A stretch of 64,000 nt of DNA from Macrosoma leucophasiata (lineage: Eukaryota; Arthropoda; Insecta; Lepidoptera; Hedylidae). Each line of letters begins with the position of its first letter. Positions within the stretch are counted from its first letter, which is position 1. A program made the translations under genes and the position numbers. Below are positions 21,222-32,039 of this stretch, piece after piece. The stretch lies in contig JAWQUS010000020.1 in the NCBI GenBank assembly GCA_036365455.1, forward strand, positions 2,763,001 through 2,827,000, given 5' to 3'. Under the pieces are notes generated by a model that was not told the origin of the DNA, searched no databases, and worked only from the letters and a program-made list of their open reading frames with translations.

Positions 21222-21266
21222 TAAGGCTTCAGGAGTGGTAACGCATCTACATTGAAATCTGCGGAT
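21222..21266 (+). repeat. SINE-B fragment
   Basis: GGCTTCAGGAGTGGTAACGC and a few flanking bases. Confidence 0.45.
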
Positions 21267-21280
21267 TTTAAAGAGGTTTT

Positions 21281-21557
21281 TAGAGCTCCAGTGACGGAGC
21301 TAGCAGGCGTAGACACCACCGCATTACCAATATACTTTCCGCTAAATAGTAGTGTTCAACACTATCGTGTTTCGGTCAGGTGGTAATGTACAGCCCTGTA
21401 ATTTCCGGCACAGAGGCATAACACCTTGAGCTTCAGGAGTGGTAACGCATCTGCATTTTGACCTTGGTCTTCATGTGGGTGTCTATAGGCTGCAGTCATT
21501 ACATAACGTCAATGTGAACTGCAAGCTTGTTTGCCACTTCCATTACATAAAAAAAAG
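21281..21557 (+). repeat. SINE-B copy
   Basis: Near full-length, beginning TAGAGCTCCAGTGACGGAGC and ending TTCCATTACATAAAAAAA. Confidence 0.85.
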
Positions 21558-21801
21558 TTTATAGGATTTACTTACCACAACGTCAATCCATATCTGTCTG
21601 TAGCCTTTATACATCTACACAAAAACCGGAGATTAAAATGCAGACGCGTTCCCACCTCTGAGACCTTAGTGGTTATGTCTCTGTGAGAGTTTAACCATGT
21701 AATCGGAACACGATAGTGCTGAACACTACCATTTGGCGACAGATAGATTAGGTAATTAATGGTGGTCCCTCGTGTCCTTACACTGGAATACTACCACCAG
21801 T
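21558..21801 (-). repeat. SINE-B copy, diverged subfamily, tail-to-tail
   Basis: Inverted copy joined at the A tail of the preceding one, making a tail-to-tail pair. Confidence 0.7.
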
Positions 21802-21855
21802 AAAAATGCCACGAATATTCGGCAACTATTCGATATTCTATAATATAATAAACAA

Positions 21856-22211
21856 TAATGGCAACCCTTAAAACGTCCCTCTGCTGGGCACGAGTCTCTC
21901 CCCTTTTTGGAGGGAGGCCTGGAGCTTACTCCACCACGCTGCTACAATGCGGGTTGGTGGAGATACAGGTTAGTGGTCCACCCGCTGTCCGATGTTTTCA
22001 AACTGCCCGTAAGGCCTCCGACAAAGCTTAACGACTGCCATCTATCGATAGCAATCGGGACCGACGGCTTAACGTGCTCTCCAAAGCACGGAAACCTACA
22101 TTTTAATTTGCCACTAGCGGTCACCCATCATACACCCGACGGCGCCCCGTATTGCTTAACCGAGTAGATCGCTTCCAATCTACACCAGCCGCGGCGATAT
22201 GCGCACTTCAT
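21856..22211 (-). repeat. 5S-derived SINE
   Basis: Inverted, complete from the ATT-type tail (ATAATGGCAACCC) to the head (CTACACCAGCC, GCGCACTTCA). Confidence 0.8.
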
Positions 22212-22454
22212 TCGCGATTTTCTGTAAGATCATTTTAACAAAAGTGTTTTTTTTTATTGGCGTTTATTTTCTTACGAAGAGGAGAATATTCGTCATCGTT
22301 TACAACTTGACTCATCGTAACTCATTTTGTGAAAGTTTTGTTATGAAAAAGTGATATCTATACAAATAAATAAAATTGGAGTGTCTGTTATAATAATAAC
22401 CGCTTTTTACTAAATGCATATGTATATATACACGGTACATATGCCAAAACAACA

Positions 22455-22468
22455 TTTTTTACAATTTT

Positions 22469-22499
<31 letters not shown>

Positions 22500-22682
22500 T
22501 CTCGCTAATCTCGGGAACGGCTCTACCGATTTTGACGGGACTTTCACTGGCAGATAGCTTATGTAACAAGGAGTAACTTAGGCTACTTTTATACTAGCTG
22601 CGCCCACGACTTCGTCTGGGTAGATACTGAACAATCATAATCATAAATTCTCATACGGACGAAGTCGCGGGCACAGCTAGTC
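22455..22682 (-). repeat. E3-type repeat with (GTCT)n
   Basis: Includes a GTCT microsatellite (about 22470-22496), the block GGCAGATAGCTTATGTAACA, and two facing copies of the head (CTAGCTGCGCCCACGACTTC and GAAGTCGCGGGCACAGCTAG). The same arrangement of body and inverted head is found at 24148-24335. Confidence 0.55.
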
Positions 22683-22689
22683 TATATAT

Positions 22690-22957
22690 ATAAAAGCAAA
22701 AGGTTACTCACTCATCACGAAATCTCATGAAATACGAGTACAAATGCTAGGAGTCTCAAATTTTGGATAGGGATTCTTTTAAGCACTTAGGTGATAAGTA
22801 AGTACCTTAATTACACAATTACTCATCGATAAATGTTACTATAATATTCAGGATTATTTGAGCGAAACCTTCAAATGATATAATAAATAATGATATAAAA
22901 TATTTTTTTAATCTTAAGAAATGATAATATTCAACTTTCCCCTTATTTTTTATTTTT
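22690..22957. other. No recognisable feature
   Basis: AT-rich spacer. Confidence 0.35.
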
Positions 22958-23175
22958 AAAGAGAAATGGAAAGAAAAATATGACTTCAGGCGAGACTCGA
23001 ACTCGCGACCTACTGGGAATCTAGTCCAGCCGCTCTTCCAATTGAGCTACTGAAGTCCTGCCCGATTTGTCAAATTTTTCCTTCACATCAGCAGCAGCGC
23101 CATCTATTACCAACTAACTACTCTTTAAAAATAAAATATATTTCACAGGCATGTGTTAATGCGAAATAATATAAA
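22958..23175 (-). mobile_element. tRNA-bearing foldback element F, copy 1 (one arm)
   Basis: Flank blocks AAAGAGAAATGGAAAGAAAA on the left and CTTTAAAAATAAAATATATT on the right bracket a tRNA-like segment. Only one tRNA-like arm is present. Compare 38158-38440 and 59100-59440, which have both arms. Confidence 0.65.
22982..23056 (-). tRNA. tRNA-like sequence within element F (anticodon loop AGA)
   Basis: On the minus strand the 7-bp acceptor ACTTCAG pairs perfectly with CTGAAGT. The D arm is GCTC...GAGC, the anticodon loop CTAGATT (AGA), and the T arm GCGAG-TTCGAGT-CTCGC. AGA would be serine, but there is no long variable arm, and one anticodon-stem pair is A-C. Because it recurs inside a dispersed element, it is more likely an element part than a working tRNA gene. 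Confidence 0.4.
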
Positions 23176-23274
23176 AACAATTTCCCCTTATTACATAAGC
23201 TTCCCCTTTTATGTTGCTATGCCCTATCATTGTACAAAACCACCTATGTACCCATATATGACATAACGCAATAA

Positions 23275-23638
23275 TAATAATAATAATAATGGCAACCCAT
23301 TATACGTCCCACTGCTGGGCACGAGTCTCTCCCCTTTGGGGGGAGGCCTGGAGCTTACTCCACCACGCTGCTCCAATGCGGATTGGTGGAGGTGGGTGGG
23401 TTAGTGGCCAACCCACTGTCGGATGTTTTCAAACCGCCCATAAGGCCTCCGACAAGGTTTAACGACTGCTATCCATCGATAGCAACCGGGACCGACGGCT
23501 TAACGTGCCCTCCGAAGCACGGAAACGCGCATTTAATTTGCCACTAGCGGTCACCCATCACACTACCCAACCGCGCCCGTAGTGCTTAACCGAGCAGATC
23601 GCTTACGATCTACACCAGCCGCTGGGCCATGCGCGCTT
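23275..23638 (-). repeat. 5S-derived SINE with 13-bp TSD
   Basis: Complete inverted copy with an AAT-repeat tail. CATAACGCAATAA at 23262-23274 is repeated at 23639-23651. This fixes both ends of the family: 5' GAAGCGCGCATGGCCCAGCG and 3' (ATT)n. Confidence 0.92.
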
Positions 23639-23651
23639 CATAACGCAATAA

Positions 23652-24140
23652 ATAAATTGAATACCAAATTTTTGGATGATGCGAAATCCTGAACGCTACG
23701 TTAGACGTTTGCGAAATAGATGCAAGTCTTATGAATCTTTCAAGTGATCTGACAAAAACCTGTAAACGGATTCAAGTACAAATAAACTTAACTGTTCATT
23801 CTTTTACGCACCTAAATGTACATTCGTTTCATGTAATAAGCTATAGTCAAAGTAAAGTAGAAATTGTAGTATGTTCCTAGGTTTTCGCGTTTTTCGTATT
23901 AGAAACGAACAATTTCATTTTTGGAACATATGAAGTCTTTTTTTTATTTTGTCATTTACGTACAAATTAACATTTTCATTTTTTTATGTACATATGTACG
24001 AAGTCGTTACTACTCGTTTCATTACGTTACATTTTTTAAAGTAAAGCCGTCAACAAGTTTTATGTATTCCGCTTTTACATGCAAACGAACACCTACTTCA
24101 TTAAAATTCACGCGCATATAATACGTATTATAAAATTTTC
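23652..24140. other. No recognisable feature
   Basis: AT-rich; a 66-codon frame at 23921-24121 has no recognisable domain. Confidence 0.35.
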
Positions 24141-24147
24141 AAGCGTT

Positions 24148-24335
24148 GGTACAACCGGACGAAGTTATTGGCGCAGCTAGTATAAAAGTGGCCTAAGTTA
24201 CTCCTTATTACATAAGCTATCTGCCAGTGAAAGCCCCCTCAAAAGCGGTCCAGCCGTTCCCGAGATTAGCGGGTACAAATAGACAAAAATTGTAAAAAAT
24301 GTTGTTTTGATTCATGTACCGTGTATACATATAAG
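24148..24335 (+). repeat. E3-type repeat
   Basis: CGGACGAAGTTATTGGCGCA then GTGGCCTAAGTTACTCCTTA; reverse-oriented relative of 22455-22682. Confidence 0.55.
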
Positions 24336-24339
24336 TCTG

Positions 24340-24825
24340 TTTTACTACATGAAAGAAATAAACCTTGTGTTGCTGTAAAGAAGATTTATTGTTAGTTTTT
24401 TTTATACAGAGACTATTTTATTTAGGTAATATAAAACAATATGAACTCAAACCTGTAAAGAAGAAACGACAATGAAAGTTTATTCTTTCACTTTTAAAAC
24501 ATAAAATAATATAATATTAAAATTTTCATTGATTATCCAATTGTCAATCAACTCGTATTTAAATCTGTCATCTGACATTCTGAATTCGTTTCTTCTTTAA
24601 AATCAGACAATTAAAAAGTTAAAAACTATAACCAAACTTCATGGTAAGTAAACACACAGAGTGCGAAGAAAGAAATAGTATTTCTTTACATACATACATA
24701 TAGTCAAGAGCGGTTATTTTTATATTACAAACAGACACTTTAATTTTATTTATTTGTATAGATTAACGCGCTTAGATGTAGAATCGCTATTATTTTAGCT
24801 CATTATTCGTTGACCTCGGTACTAC
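24340..24825. other. No recognisable feature
   Basis: AT-rich spacer; nothing assigned. Confidence 0.35.
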
Positions 24826-24826
24826 T

Positions 24827-25134
24827 CTGCCTCGGTAGCCTAGTGGTAGCAGGCCACTACTACTACGCTGAGGTCCTGGGTTCGATTCCCGGGTAGGGGG
24901 TTATCAGAGAAAATGGTGTAAAGTCCTTTATCTCTGGTTCTATTGGGATTTTTCCATTTTCTGGAAATTTCCCAGTACCTCGAAGTTTGGTTATGTGCCC
25001 GGAGATGTCAACAGGCTCGCCACCTGTTACATGGGCCAAAACGTAACCGGCGAATCGTGGGTGTTTGCATGTATGCTTGAATGCATGCATTCACCTCTGC
25101 CTACCCCTTCGGGGATTACAGGCGTGAAGTTACG
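24827..25134 (+). repeat. SINE-A copy, full length
   Basis: One of the best-preserved copies: TAGCCTAGTGGTAGCAGGCC head, GGTTCGATTCCCGGG, and tail GGCGTGAAGTTACG. Confidence 0.9.
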
Positions 25135-25539
25135 ATTATTCGTTGAATTTTAATAGTACTTAACCGAATGTAACATACACATTTAATTTTAATGATACAC
25201 TTTATTATTCAAACGAATGGTGAACCTGATTTTAAAGTGATGTGCTTACACACATTTCTACATCCGTTTTAATTTTGAAAAACAGATTAAATCTTGTGGT
25301 ACCAGTATTCAAAGCATCTGTAGAGAATTATTCACATTGAGTAGAATGGGTAACAGTTTTTTTTCAACTTTCTCAAAATGGCAGCTGCCGTCCGCCATGT
25401 TGGATGACGCCACTCAAGCGCATGCCGATGACATTTCAAACTCGAGAGCGAGGGCTGAATTACACACTTTAGTATTTTTCTTCATTTATACCATTCTTGT
25501 ACCTACCTACATTAGTCAAGTAATCATATAATTATTTTC
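25135..25539. other. Unassigned, with a CpG-bearing ATGGC motif cluster
   Basis: AAAATGGCAGCTGCCGTCC and GCCATGTTGGATGACGCC at 25375-25412 resemble YY1/Pho-type sites (GCCAT). No gene evident. Confidence 0.25.
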
Positions 25540-25696
25540 CTGATGGTAGAGCTCCAGTGGTGAAGCTTGTGGACGCCCACAAGCTTCACTTAATTACCTA
25601 GGACCTTTTTAGTAGGACCTTATTAATAGGGACCACCGCATTACCTAATCTACTGGCTTCTAAACGGTAGTGTTTGGAACTATCGTGTTCCGGTCA
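25540..25696 (+). repeat. SINE-B 5' fragment with an internal hairpin
   Basis: The head is interrupted by the hairpin GTGAAGCTTGTGG-ACGC-CCACAAGCTTCAC (25560-25589), which replaces normal SINE-B sequence. Confidence 0.65.
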
Positions 25697-25904
25697 TTTC
25701 AAATTCGTTTTAATATAATATAATAAATTGAATACCATCACGGCTAACTTAACTCAACCGCTTTAGGAGTAAGTAGTCGATAAAGTTTTATAATGTACTT
25801 GAATAAACAGAACCCTACATTGCGCATGTCGCGACACGCTCTTGGTTGGTTTTTCCTTTGGAGATACGGACCCCTAGAACTATAAATCGATCAGTGTTTT
25901 TTAT

Positions 25905-26161
25905 TTTTATTTAATGAAGGTGGTAAACAAGTTTATTTTGATAGGATAGTGATGACTATAGACAGCCTATAGACACCCACATAAAAACCAGGAGTTCAAA
26001 ATGCAGATGCGTTGCCACCCCTGAAACCTTAGTTATGTCTCTGTGATAGTTCTAACTAACCGGAACACGATAGTGCTGAACTACCATTTGACGGCAGATA
26101 CATTAGGTAATGCGGTAGTGCCTACGCCCTTGAACTCCATCACTGGAGCTCTACCACCAGT
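25905..26161 (-). repeat. SINE-B copy, diverged subfamily
   Basis: Inverted, from AATGAAGGTGGTAAACAAG to GAGCTCTACCACCAGT. Confidence 0.75.
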
Positions 26162-26164
26162 CTT

Positions 26165-26665
26165 AAAAATATAAATCGATTAGTGCAGTTGTTAATTTAA
26201 TTTTTCTGTCAACGTGGACACGGAGATGATTGCTTTATATATACAACCAAAGATATTTAATATCTTTGTATACAACATTCGTTTGATCTTTAATATACAT
26301 GTAATTTAGATTTAGCTAATAAACCGGTTTTATAACTGTTTTTTGTCTCATTGCCAATACTGTTTCTTTTAACTTACTAATATTATAAATTAATGTGAAC
26401 GTATGGATATTTATTTGTTTGTTGCTCAATCACGCTAGAGCGGCTCTACTGATTTCGATGAAATTTTTTACACGGGTAGATTATATATGGTTAACTATAG
26501 GATACATTTGATCCCGTTCAAGAGTTTTTTTTTTAATAGATTTTCACATTGTCAATATTTTTTTTACCTTTATTTTAAGAAAGGAATTTGCCTTTTACTA
26601 TTGCATGTATCCGAACGTAGACTCGTAGACAGATGGCAGTTTGTATCATGATTGACGATAATTAA
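26165..26665. other. Unassigned, part of an E-type repeat body
   Basis: 26390-26510 (CTAGAGCGGCTCTACTGATT, CACGGGTAGATTATATATGG) looks like the end of an E2/E3-type repeat. The rest is AT-rich. Confidence 0.35.
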
Positions 26666-26667
26666 CA

Positions 26668-26845
26668 TTTTTTTTGTGTAATGGAAGTGGCAAGCAAGCG
26701 TACAGTTCACATTGATATTAAGTGATGACTGCAGCCTATAGACACTAACACAAAGACCAAGGTCATACATTATTACCTGACCTGAACACGATAGTGCTGA
26801 ACACCATTTAGCGGCAAGTATATTTGGTAATGCGGTGGTGCCTAG
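26668..26845 (-). repeat. SINE-B copy with internal deletion
   Basis: Inverted; the middle (GATGCGTTACC to CAGGGCCG) is deleted. Confidence 0.65.
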
Positions 26846-27103
26846 TAAAACTTATATTGGAACATTATTATACTGGAACTGTACAAATATGTTGTACTCA
26901 AACGGCAAACTGTAGTTGCGCTCGCAAAGTTTTGCCTGCGAGAGTTATGTAGAATGTTATGTGGCTCCATTTAAATGCAATGCAAAATGATCGTGAAGAG
27001 AATGTGCACGTTCAAAATGACTGGCGACTTGTCCTACTTTGAAACATTCCATTAATTACATATCAAAATGTATGGCTCTGCGATTCAAAATCTATACTAA
27101 TAT

Positions 27104-27293
27104 TATGGAGAGACTGACCTACCATGACCGAATAGGTAGAGTACTGTCTGATGGTGCGGTCAAAAGTCTTAGGAATCGGCGTGCATGTATGAAGAGAATG
27201 ATGAAGGTAGATGAGGCACGGGAGGTGTGTCAGGTCCGGGATATCTGGCGCTCCACACTCTCTGCCTACCTGGCGTGAAGATCCATACATACT
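27104..27293 (+). mobile_element. RTE-type LINE 3' end, copy R2
   Basis: GAGACTGACCTACCATGACC to TGGCGTGAAGATCCATACAT. It matches the last 190 bases of the R3 copy, with a 12-base deletion before the tail. Confidence 0.7.
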
Positions 27294-27500
27294 AATATTA
27301 AAAGCTATAGAGTTTTGTTTGTTTGTTTTCTTCAACGTGCTAATCTCAGGAACTACTACCTAATCCTATTTAAAAAATTATTTCAGTGTTAGATAGCACA
27401 TTTATCGAGGAAGGCTTGAGGCTATATAACGTCACGCTAAGATGAATAGGAGAGGGTGGGTAACATTGCAACCGCGCGAAGCCGGGGCGGGCCGCTAGTG
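27294..27500 (-). repeat. E2-type repeat (CCCGGCTTCGCG head)
   Basis: Inverted; ends GCGCGAAGCCGGGGCGGGCC then GCTAGTG. Same head as 32708. Confidence 0.6.
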
Positions 27501-27647
27501 TCAAATATGAATGTATCCAAGAAATATTGCACATCGAGCCTACGAAAGAGACAATCGGCTAGTTTCGACTTCGTAGAGCGTTATCTCTGCTGCACACTGC
27601 CTACGTAAGCACTGATAGTGCGGTATTAGTCAAAACTTGACTGACTG

Positions 27648-27810
27648 TTTATTCATCATCCCTCCCTCCGCGCGTGTAGCGCAACAGAAAGGGGGGGGGT
27701 TCGGGGGTCGAGGAATGTCCTCCTTCCCCGGGCCTATCTGCCCCCGAGACGTCGGGGGCGTGGTCCTAGACGGCAGATGCTGGCACGCAGGGGAACTCGC
27801 TGAAGGTGGC
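27648..27810 (-). repeat. Unclassified GC-rich repeat H, inverted copy
   Basis: Complement of the block at 853-1015, here including extra leader ending in CCCCTGCGTGCCAGC on the minus strand. Confidence 0.55.
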
Positions 27811-27814
27811 TTCA

Positions 27815-28580
27815 TACACTTTTTTAATTATTTTTTTTCTTTTCATTTTGAGCTGTTAACCCCTTTTCTTTGTATAATGAAATATTTTTTTTTTTTTTTT
27901 GTCTTTGTTTTTGTCAAAACTTGATCAAGATGGTCGATAAACGTCAGATAGGTAATGTGCGAAAAAGAGATAACGCTCTACAGAGCCGAAATAAGCCGAA
28001 GTCTCCTTCCTGAGGTCGATGTGCGATATTTCTTGTTGGACATTATAAGTAGTTTTAGAATCAGAAATGGATTTTAATTTAGAAAACCGGTCAAGTACGT
28101 GTCGAGCCACGCGCAGTGTAGGGTTTCGTAGTTTTTAGGCTTGAATAATGTAGGTAATAAAAAAATTTTGTATATTTTCTGTGGAGTTCGAAATTTTCTA
28201 TTACTATAGGTTTAAAGATCTTTATTCTCATAAAAACTAACAGTTCTTTTAGAATGAGATATAGATTACATTAATTTATGAATAGAATGTTAGTAGTACA
28301 CCTCTGGTGCTTAGGGTTAGTAGCTTAGTTACAATAGTGATACTATTAACTATTTTGTTTGTTTTTGCCTTTTCATAAGCGGTGCTTGTCACCCCAAATG
28401 AATTGAATGAATTTCTGATTCTAGTTCCGATATTTATATAAAACAAAGGTAAGTATTAGTAATAAGGTATTGTTAGGACATTGCTTAAATAACTTAAATA
28501 CTACTATATACTAATACTATTACTCGCAAACTTGTAAAGCCAACTTAAGTGGGATAGTTTTCCTTTTAATTTTGATATAA
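27815..28580. other. Unassigned AT-rich interval
   Basis: Long T runs (27820-27905). 28086-28140 (ACCGGTCAAGTACGTGTCGA, GTAGGGTTTCGTAG) resembles a dispersed repeat edge also hinted at near 31320-31360. No gene. Confidence 0.35.
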
Positions 28581-28582
28581 TA

Positions 28583-29857
28583 GGTTGGGGAAAAAGTCTT
28601 TTCGCATTATAGTATGTATGAACTTGTAATAAAATCTCTTTGGCTGTAGTATTTTTTCTGGCTGGTTTTGGTATCATTGAAAGTTAAAATTTTGAAGAAC
28701 ATAATTCCAAATTCAAATTAGGCAAATGTGTGATTTTCATTTGTTTTTCGTACTGTCAAGATGAGTGAATCTAATGAAGAAATTCGATACATTTTTAAAT
28801 TTTACTACAAAAAAGGTAAAAATGCAACGCAAGCCGCGAAATAAAATTTGCGATGTTTATGGACCTAGTGCAGTGTCTGTGAGAGTAGCACAAATTTGGT
28901 TTAAGCGTTTTCAATCCGGAAATTTTGAAGTCAAAGATGCACCTCGCTCTGGTCGCCCTATTACGGATAAAATGGATGCCATTTTTGAAAAAGTGGAGCA
29001 AGATCGACGTATCAGTAGTTACGACGTAGCTGAAGAACTGAGAATTGATCACAAAACAGTTTTGGCGCATTTGAAAAAAGCTGGGTAAAAAAAAAGCTCG
29101 ATATTTGGGTACCTCACGAGCTCACTGAAAGAAACCTAATGAACCGTGTACTCATTTGTGATTCTTTATTACGACGTAATGAAACCGAATCATTTTTGAA
29201 GAAGCTGATAACTGGTGATGAAAAGTGGATCACGTACGACAAGAACGTGAGAAAAAGATCGTGGTCAAAGGCCGGTCAGGCTTCACAGACTGTGGCGAAA
29301 CCCGGGATAACTCGCAATAAGGTGATGTTGTGTGTGTGGTGGGATTGGAAGGGCATTATTCATTATGAGCTATTACCACCAGGCAGGACTATCGCTTCTG
29401 AACTCTACTGCGAACAACTGATGAGATTAAAGCAAGGAGTTGAGAGAAAGCGGCCGGAATTGATCAACAAAAGGGGTGTGGTGTTTCATCATGATAACGC
29501 TAGACCTCACACATCTATAGCCACTCAGCAAAAATTAAGAGAGTTTGGCTGGGAGGTGTTAATGCATCCGTATAGTCCTGACCTTGCACCTTCAGATTTC
29601 CACCTGTTTCGGTCTCTTCAGAATTCTTTATGCAATGTTAGGTTAACATCACGAGAGGACTGCCAAATCCACTTGTCGCGGTATTTTGATGAGAAGTGCC
29701 AAAATTTTTATAGCAATGGGATCATGTCCCTACCTACAAGATGGCAAAAGGTTATCGAACAAAATGGTACATACATACTTTAGTTAAATTTAAATAAACT
29801 GTATTAAAAAATGTTTTGAATTATCTTAAAAAATGCGAAGAAACTTTTTCCCCAACC
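28583..29857 (+). mobile_element. Mariner-family DNA transposon, copy 2
   Basis: 1.275 kb. Both ends are better preserved than in copy 1: GGTTGGGGAAAAAGTCTTTT on the left, and AAACTTTTTCCCCAACC on the right, with TA on each side (28581-28582, 29858-29859). The transposase is broken. Confidence 0.95.
28761..29783 (+). pseudogene. Mariner transposase pseudogene (frameshifts)
   Basis: The original ATG at 28761 starts the same MSESNEE frame as copy 1. A one-base T insertion near 28842 makes an in-frame TAA, and the frame continues in +1. A second disruption near 29086 (GGGTAAAA) ends that frame, and the rest is readable from 29139. A 3-base deletion removes one proline of HPPYSPD, so the second-to-third aspartate spacing falls from 34 to 33. 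The C-terminal 13 residues lost in copy 1 are present here. Inactive as read. Confidence 0.93.
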
Positions 29858-29859
29858 TA

Positions 29860-30575
29860 AAATCAAGACAGAGATTGTAAGTATAGTTGCATTTTTTTTT
29901 TGTTAGCTTTATATCGTCTGGTAATTAGGGGCGCCGAAATCAGTCTGGCAGTATTAATTATGATTTTATAATAAAATTCTCTAAAATATACTTAAAAATC
30001 AGCAATGAGACATTAAAAAAAAATTAAGTAGGTACTATTTTATCTACCTTCAGCGCCTGATACCTGTAAATTGGCCGTTGGCTCAGGCTAGCGGCTATGC
30101 ACACACTCATAGTATAATTAAATACGAGTATAGCTACTTTTGCCGAAACGTTTCAATTTCTAACAACATTGTCATTATTATAATATCCTATGTCATATAA
30201 TTATATTGATATATTAGAATTTGTCGCAAAAAATAGAGCGCTAAATATAATTCAAACCGTTGCTCATAACAATGATGTCACCCATTTTTTTAAAAATTAA
30301 TTTTAAAGACATCGCATTGTTTTTTATTGTACGACAGGGAGTTTGCCGGGTGAGCTAGTTATTAAAAAAAGTTTTTAATTTGTTCCAAAGTAGTAGGGTA
30401 ACCCACTCACCACCCTAACGAGTTGTATCATAGAAGCTCTACCCACGTGATTTCAAAGGTTCGCCTTTATTCAGTGAAAAGGTTAACGTGTAGGTGTATT
30501 TTCATCAAATAGATCAACGTCAAATACAACTTTTACTGATATTTACCATTTACTATCACATTTTTTTTATCATAT
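29860..30575. other. No recognisable feature
   Basis: AT-rich. GAGTTTGCCGGGTGAGCTAG at about 30340-30360 may be an E1 head fragment. Confidence 0.35.
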
Positions 30576-30711
30576 GCGATCTACTCAGTATGCTTAACTG
30601 AGATCATAGGCGATCTACTCAGTATGCTTAACTGAGATCATAGGCGATCTACTCAGTATGCTTAACTGAGATCATACGCGATCTACTCAGTATGCTTAAC
30701 TGAGTAGATCG
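30576..30711 (+). repeat. Four-copy 34-bp tandem repeat of the 5S-SINE head
   Basis: Unit GCGATCTACTCAGTATGCTT plus AACTGAGATCATAG repeated at 30576, 30610, 30644 and 30678. The last unit runs into its own inverse (ACTGAGTAGATCGC), so the array ends in a palindrome before the SINE body. Confidence 0.92.
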
Positions 30712-31036
30712 CGTATGATACGGGCGCGGTCGGGTGTGTGATGGGTGACCGCTAGTGGCAAATAAAAATTAAAATGCGCGATTCCGTGCTTCGGAGGGCA
30801 CGTTAAGCCGTCGGTCCCGGTTGTTATCGATAGATAGCAGTCGTTAAAACTTGTCGGAGGCCTTATGAGCGGTTTGACATAGGCGACATAGGTTTTATCC
30901 AACAGCGGGTTGGCTATTAACTCGTATCTCCACCAACCCGCATTAGAGCAGCGTGGTGGAGTAAGCTTCAGGCCTCCCCCCAAGAAGGGGAGAGTCTCGT
31001 GCCCCGCAGTGGGACGTATAATGGGTTGCCATTATT
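30712..31036 (+). repeat. 5S-derived SINE body and tail
   Basis: GGGCGCGGTCGGGTGTGTGA, TGGGTGACCGC, through to TAATGGGTTGCCATTATT. The head is replaced by the tandem array. Confidence 0.85.
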
Positions 31037-31039
31037 ACT

Positions 31040-31512
31040 CATTGCAAATAATTATAGTGTTCCACATTTCTTTTTCATTTATTTGTTTCATATTCATACA
31101 GTAAAACTTAACATTATAGAACACCCAAAAAACCGATGGGGTTTGTCCTGGGTGTTAGTATTTCATAAAAACTACATATACGTACAAAACTATCAAATCT
31201 TAAATTTGATGACATTTGATAAGCATTTGAATTAAGAACTTATTCTCAAGTGAGTAAGTGAGTGCTTCGTTGCAAGTTGTGATTATAATAGCAAACGGAT
31301 ATCTCGATCAAGGTCCATTTTAAGGGTTCCGTAGCAAACAAGAAACCCTTATAGTTTCGCTTGTTTCCCATGTCCGTCTGTCTGTTTGTCCGTCCGTCCG
31401 CGGTTTAGCGCAAAAACTATTGGTACTAGAGACTTGAAATTTGGCACAAGTACCTATACACCTTAATCACGCCGACAAAGTTGTAGAATAAAAATATGAA
31501 AAAAAATATATA
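31040..31512. other. Unassigned, with a dispersed-repeat edge
   Basis: 31325-31460 (AAGGGTTCCGTAGCAAACAA, CTGTCTGTTTGTCCGTCCG, ACTAGAGACTTGAAATTTGG) has the look of a common insect repeat end also glimpsed at 54770-54900. No gene. Confidence 0.4.
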
Positions 31513-32034
31513 TGTCGGAGAAAGAACGTTAATCTCGACATCATCATTCGTGGTAATGTGTTTAGTGGGCGTCTTGAGGGTTAAATGCTAGCACAAAACA
31601 ATAAGTCACTATTATCGGTCAGATTTAATGACTTTAACAGAATATCACTGCTTAATCTTACACTCAAAACTCTTTGATATAATTATACTTTTAAACTTTG
31701 AAGTACAACGAGCAGCGGGTTCGCGACATCGATCTTACTTCGCCAATCAAATAGTACTCCACTGTCCAACCAAAGAATGATCCACCTCGATCAACAACGA
31801 CACATTTTATAACCTCCGTTAACGGCGATTTGTCAGATGGCGCCTCGACCCCGCTCGAGGCCTACCCTCAACTCGGTAATGTAATTTTATAATACAATTA
31901 CTCTTTAAATGAAATAATGATTTTAAACGATAACAAAATCTAACAAATCAAATTAACTTAAAATAATATTTTTAGCAAGATATTTCTATAGCCTAGTACT
32001 TTACAGAACCAACAATAAACTTCTTGCTCCGACA
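31513..32034. repeat. Probable solo LTR
   Basis: 522 bases opening TGTCGGAG and closing CTCCGACA, i.e. the TG...CA ends with an 8-bp inverted terminus typical of LTRs. It is flanked by TATA (or TATATA) on both sides, compatible with a short target duplication in an AT run. No internal region, primer-binding site or second copy is next to it, so recombination to a solo LTR is the simplest reading. A non-coding TIR element is the alternative. Confidence 0.55.
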
Positions 32035-32039
32035 TATAT

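Noticed and set aside
22982..23056. Functional tRNA-Ser (AGA)
   Set aside because: Good cloverleaf, but no serine-type long variable arm, a mismatched anticodon stem, and the unit recurs inside dispersed foldback elements; listed only as tRNA-like.
30576..30711. CRISPR-like array
   Set aside because: The four 34-bp units are directly contiguous with no spacers and derive from a SINE head; the genome is eukaryotic.
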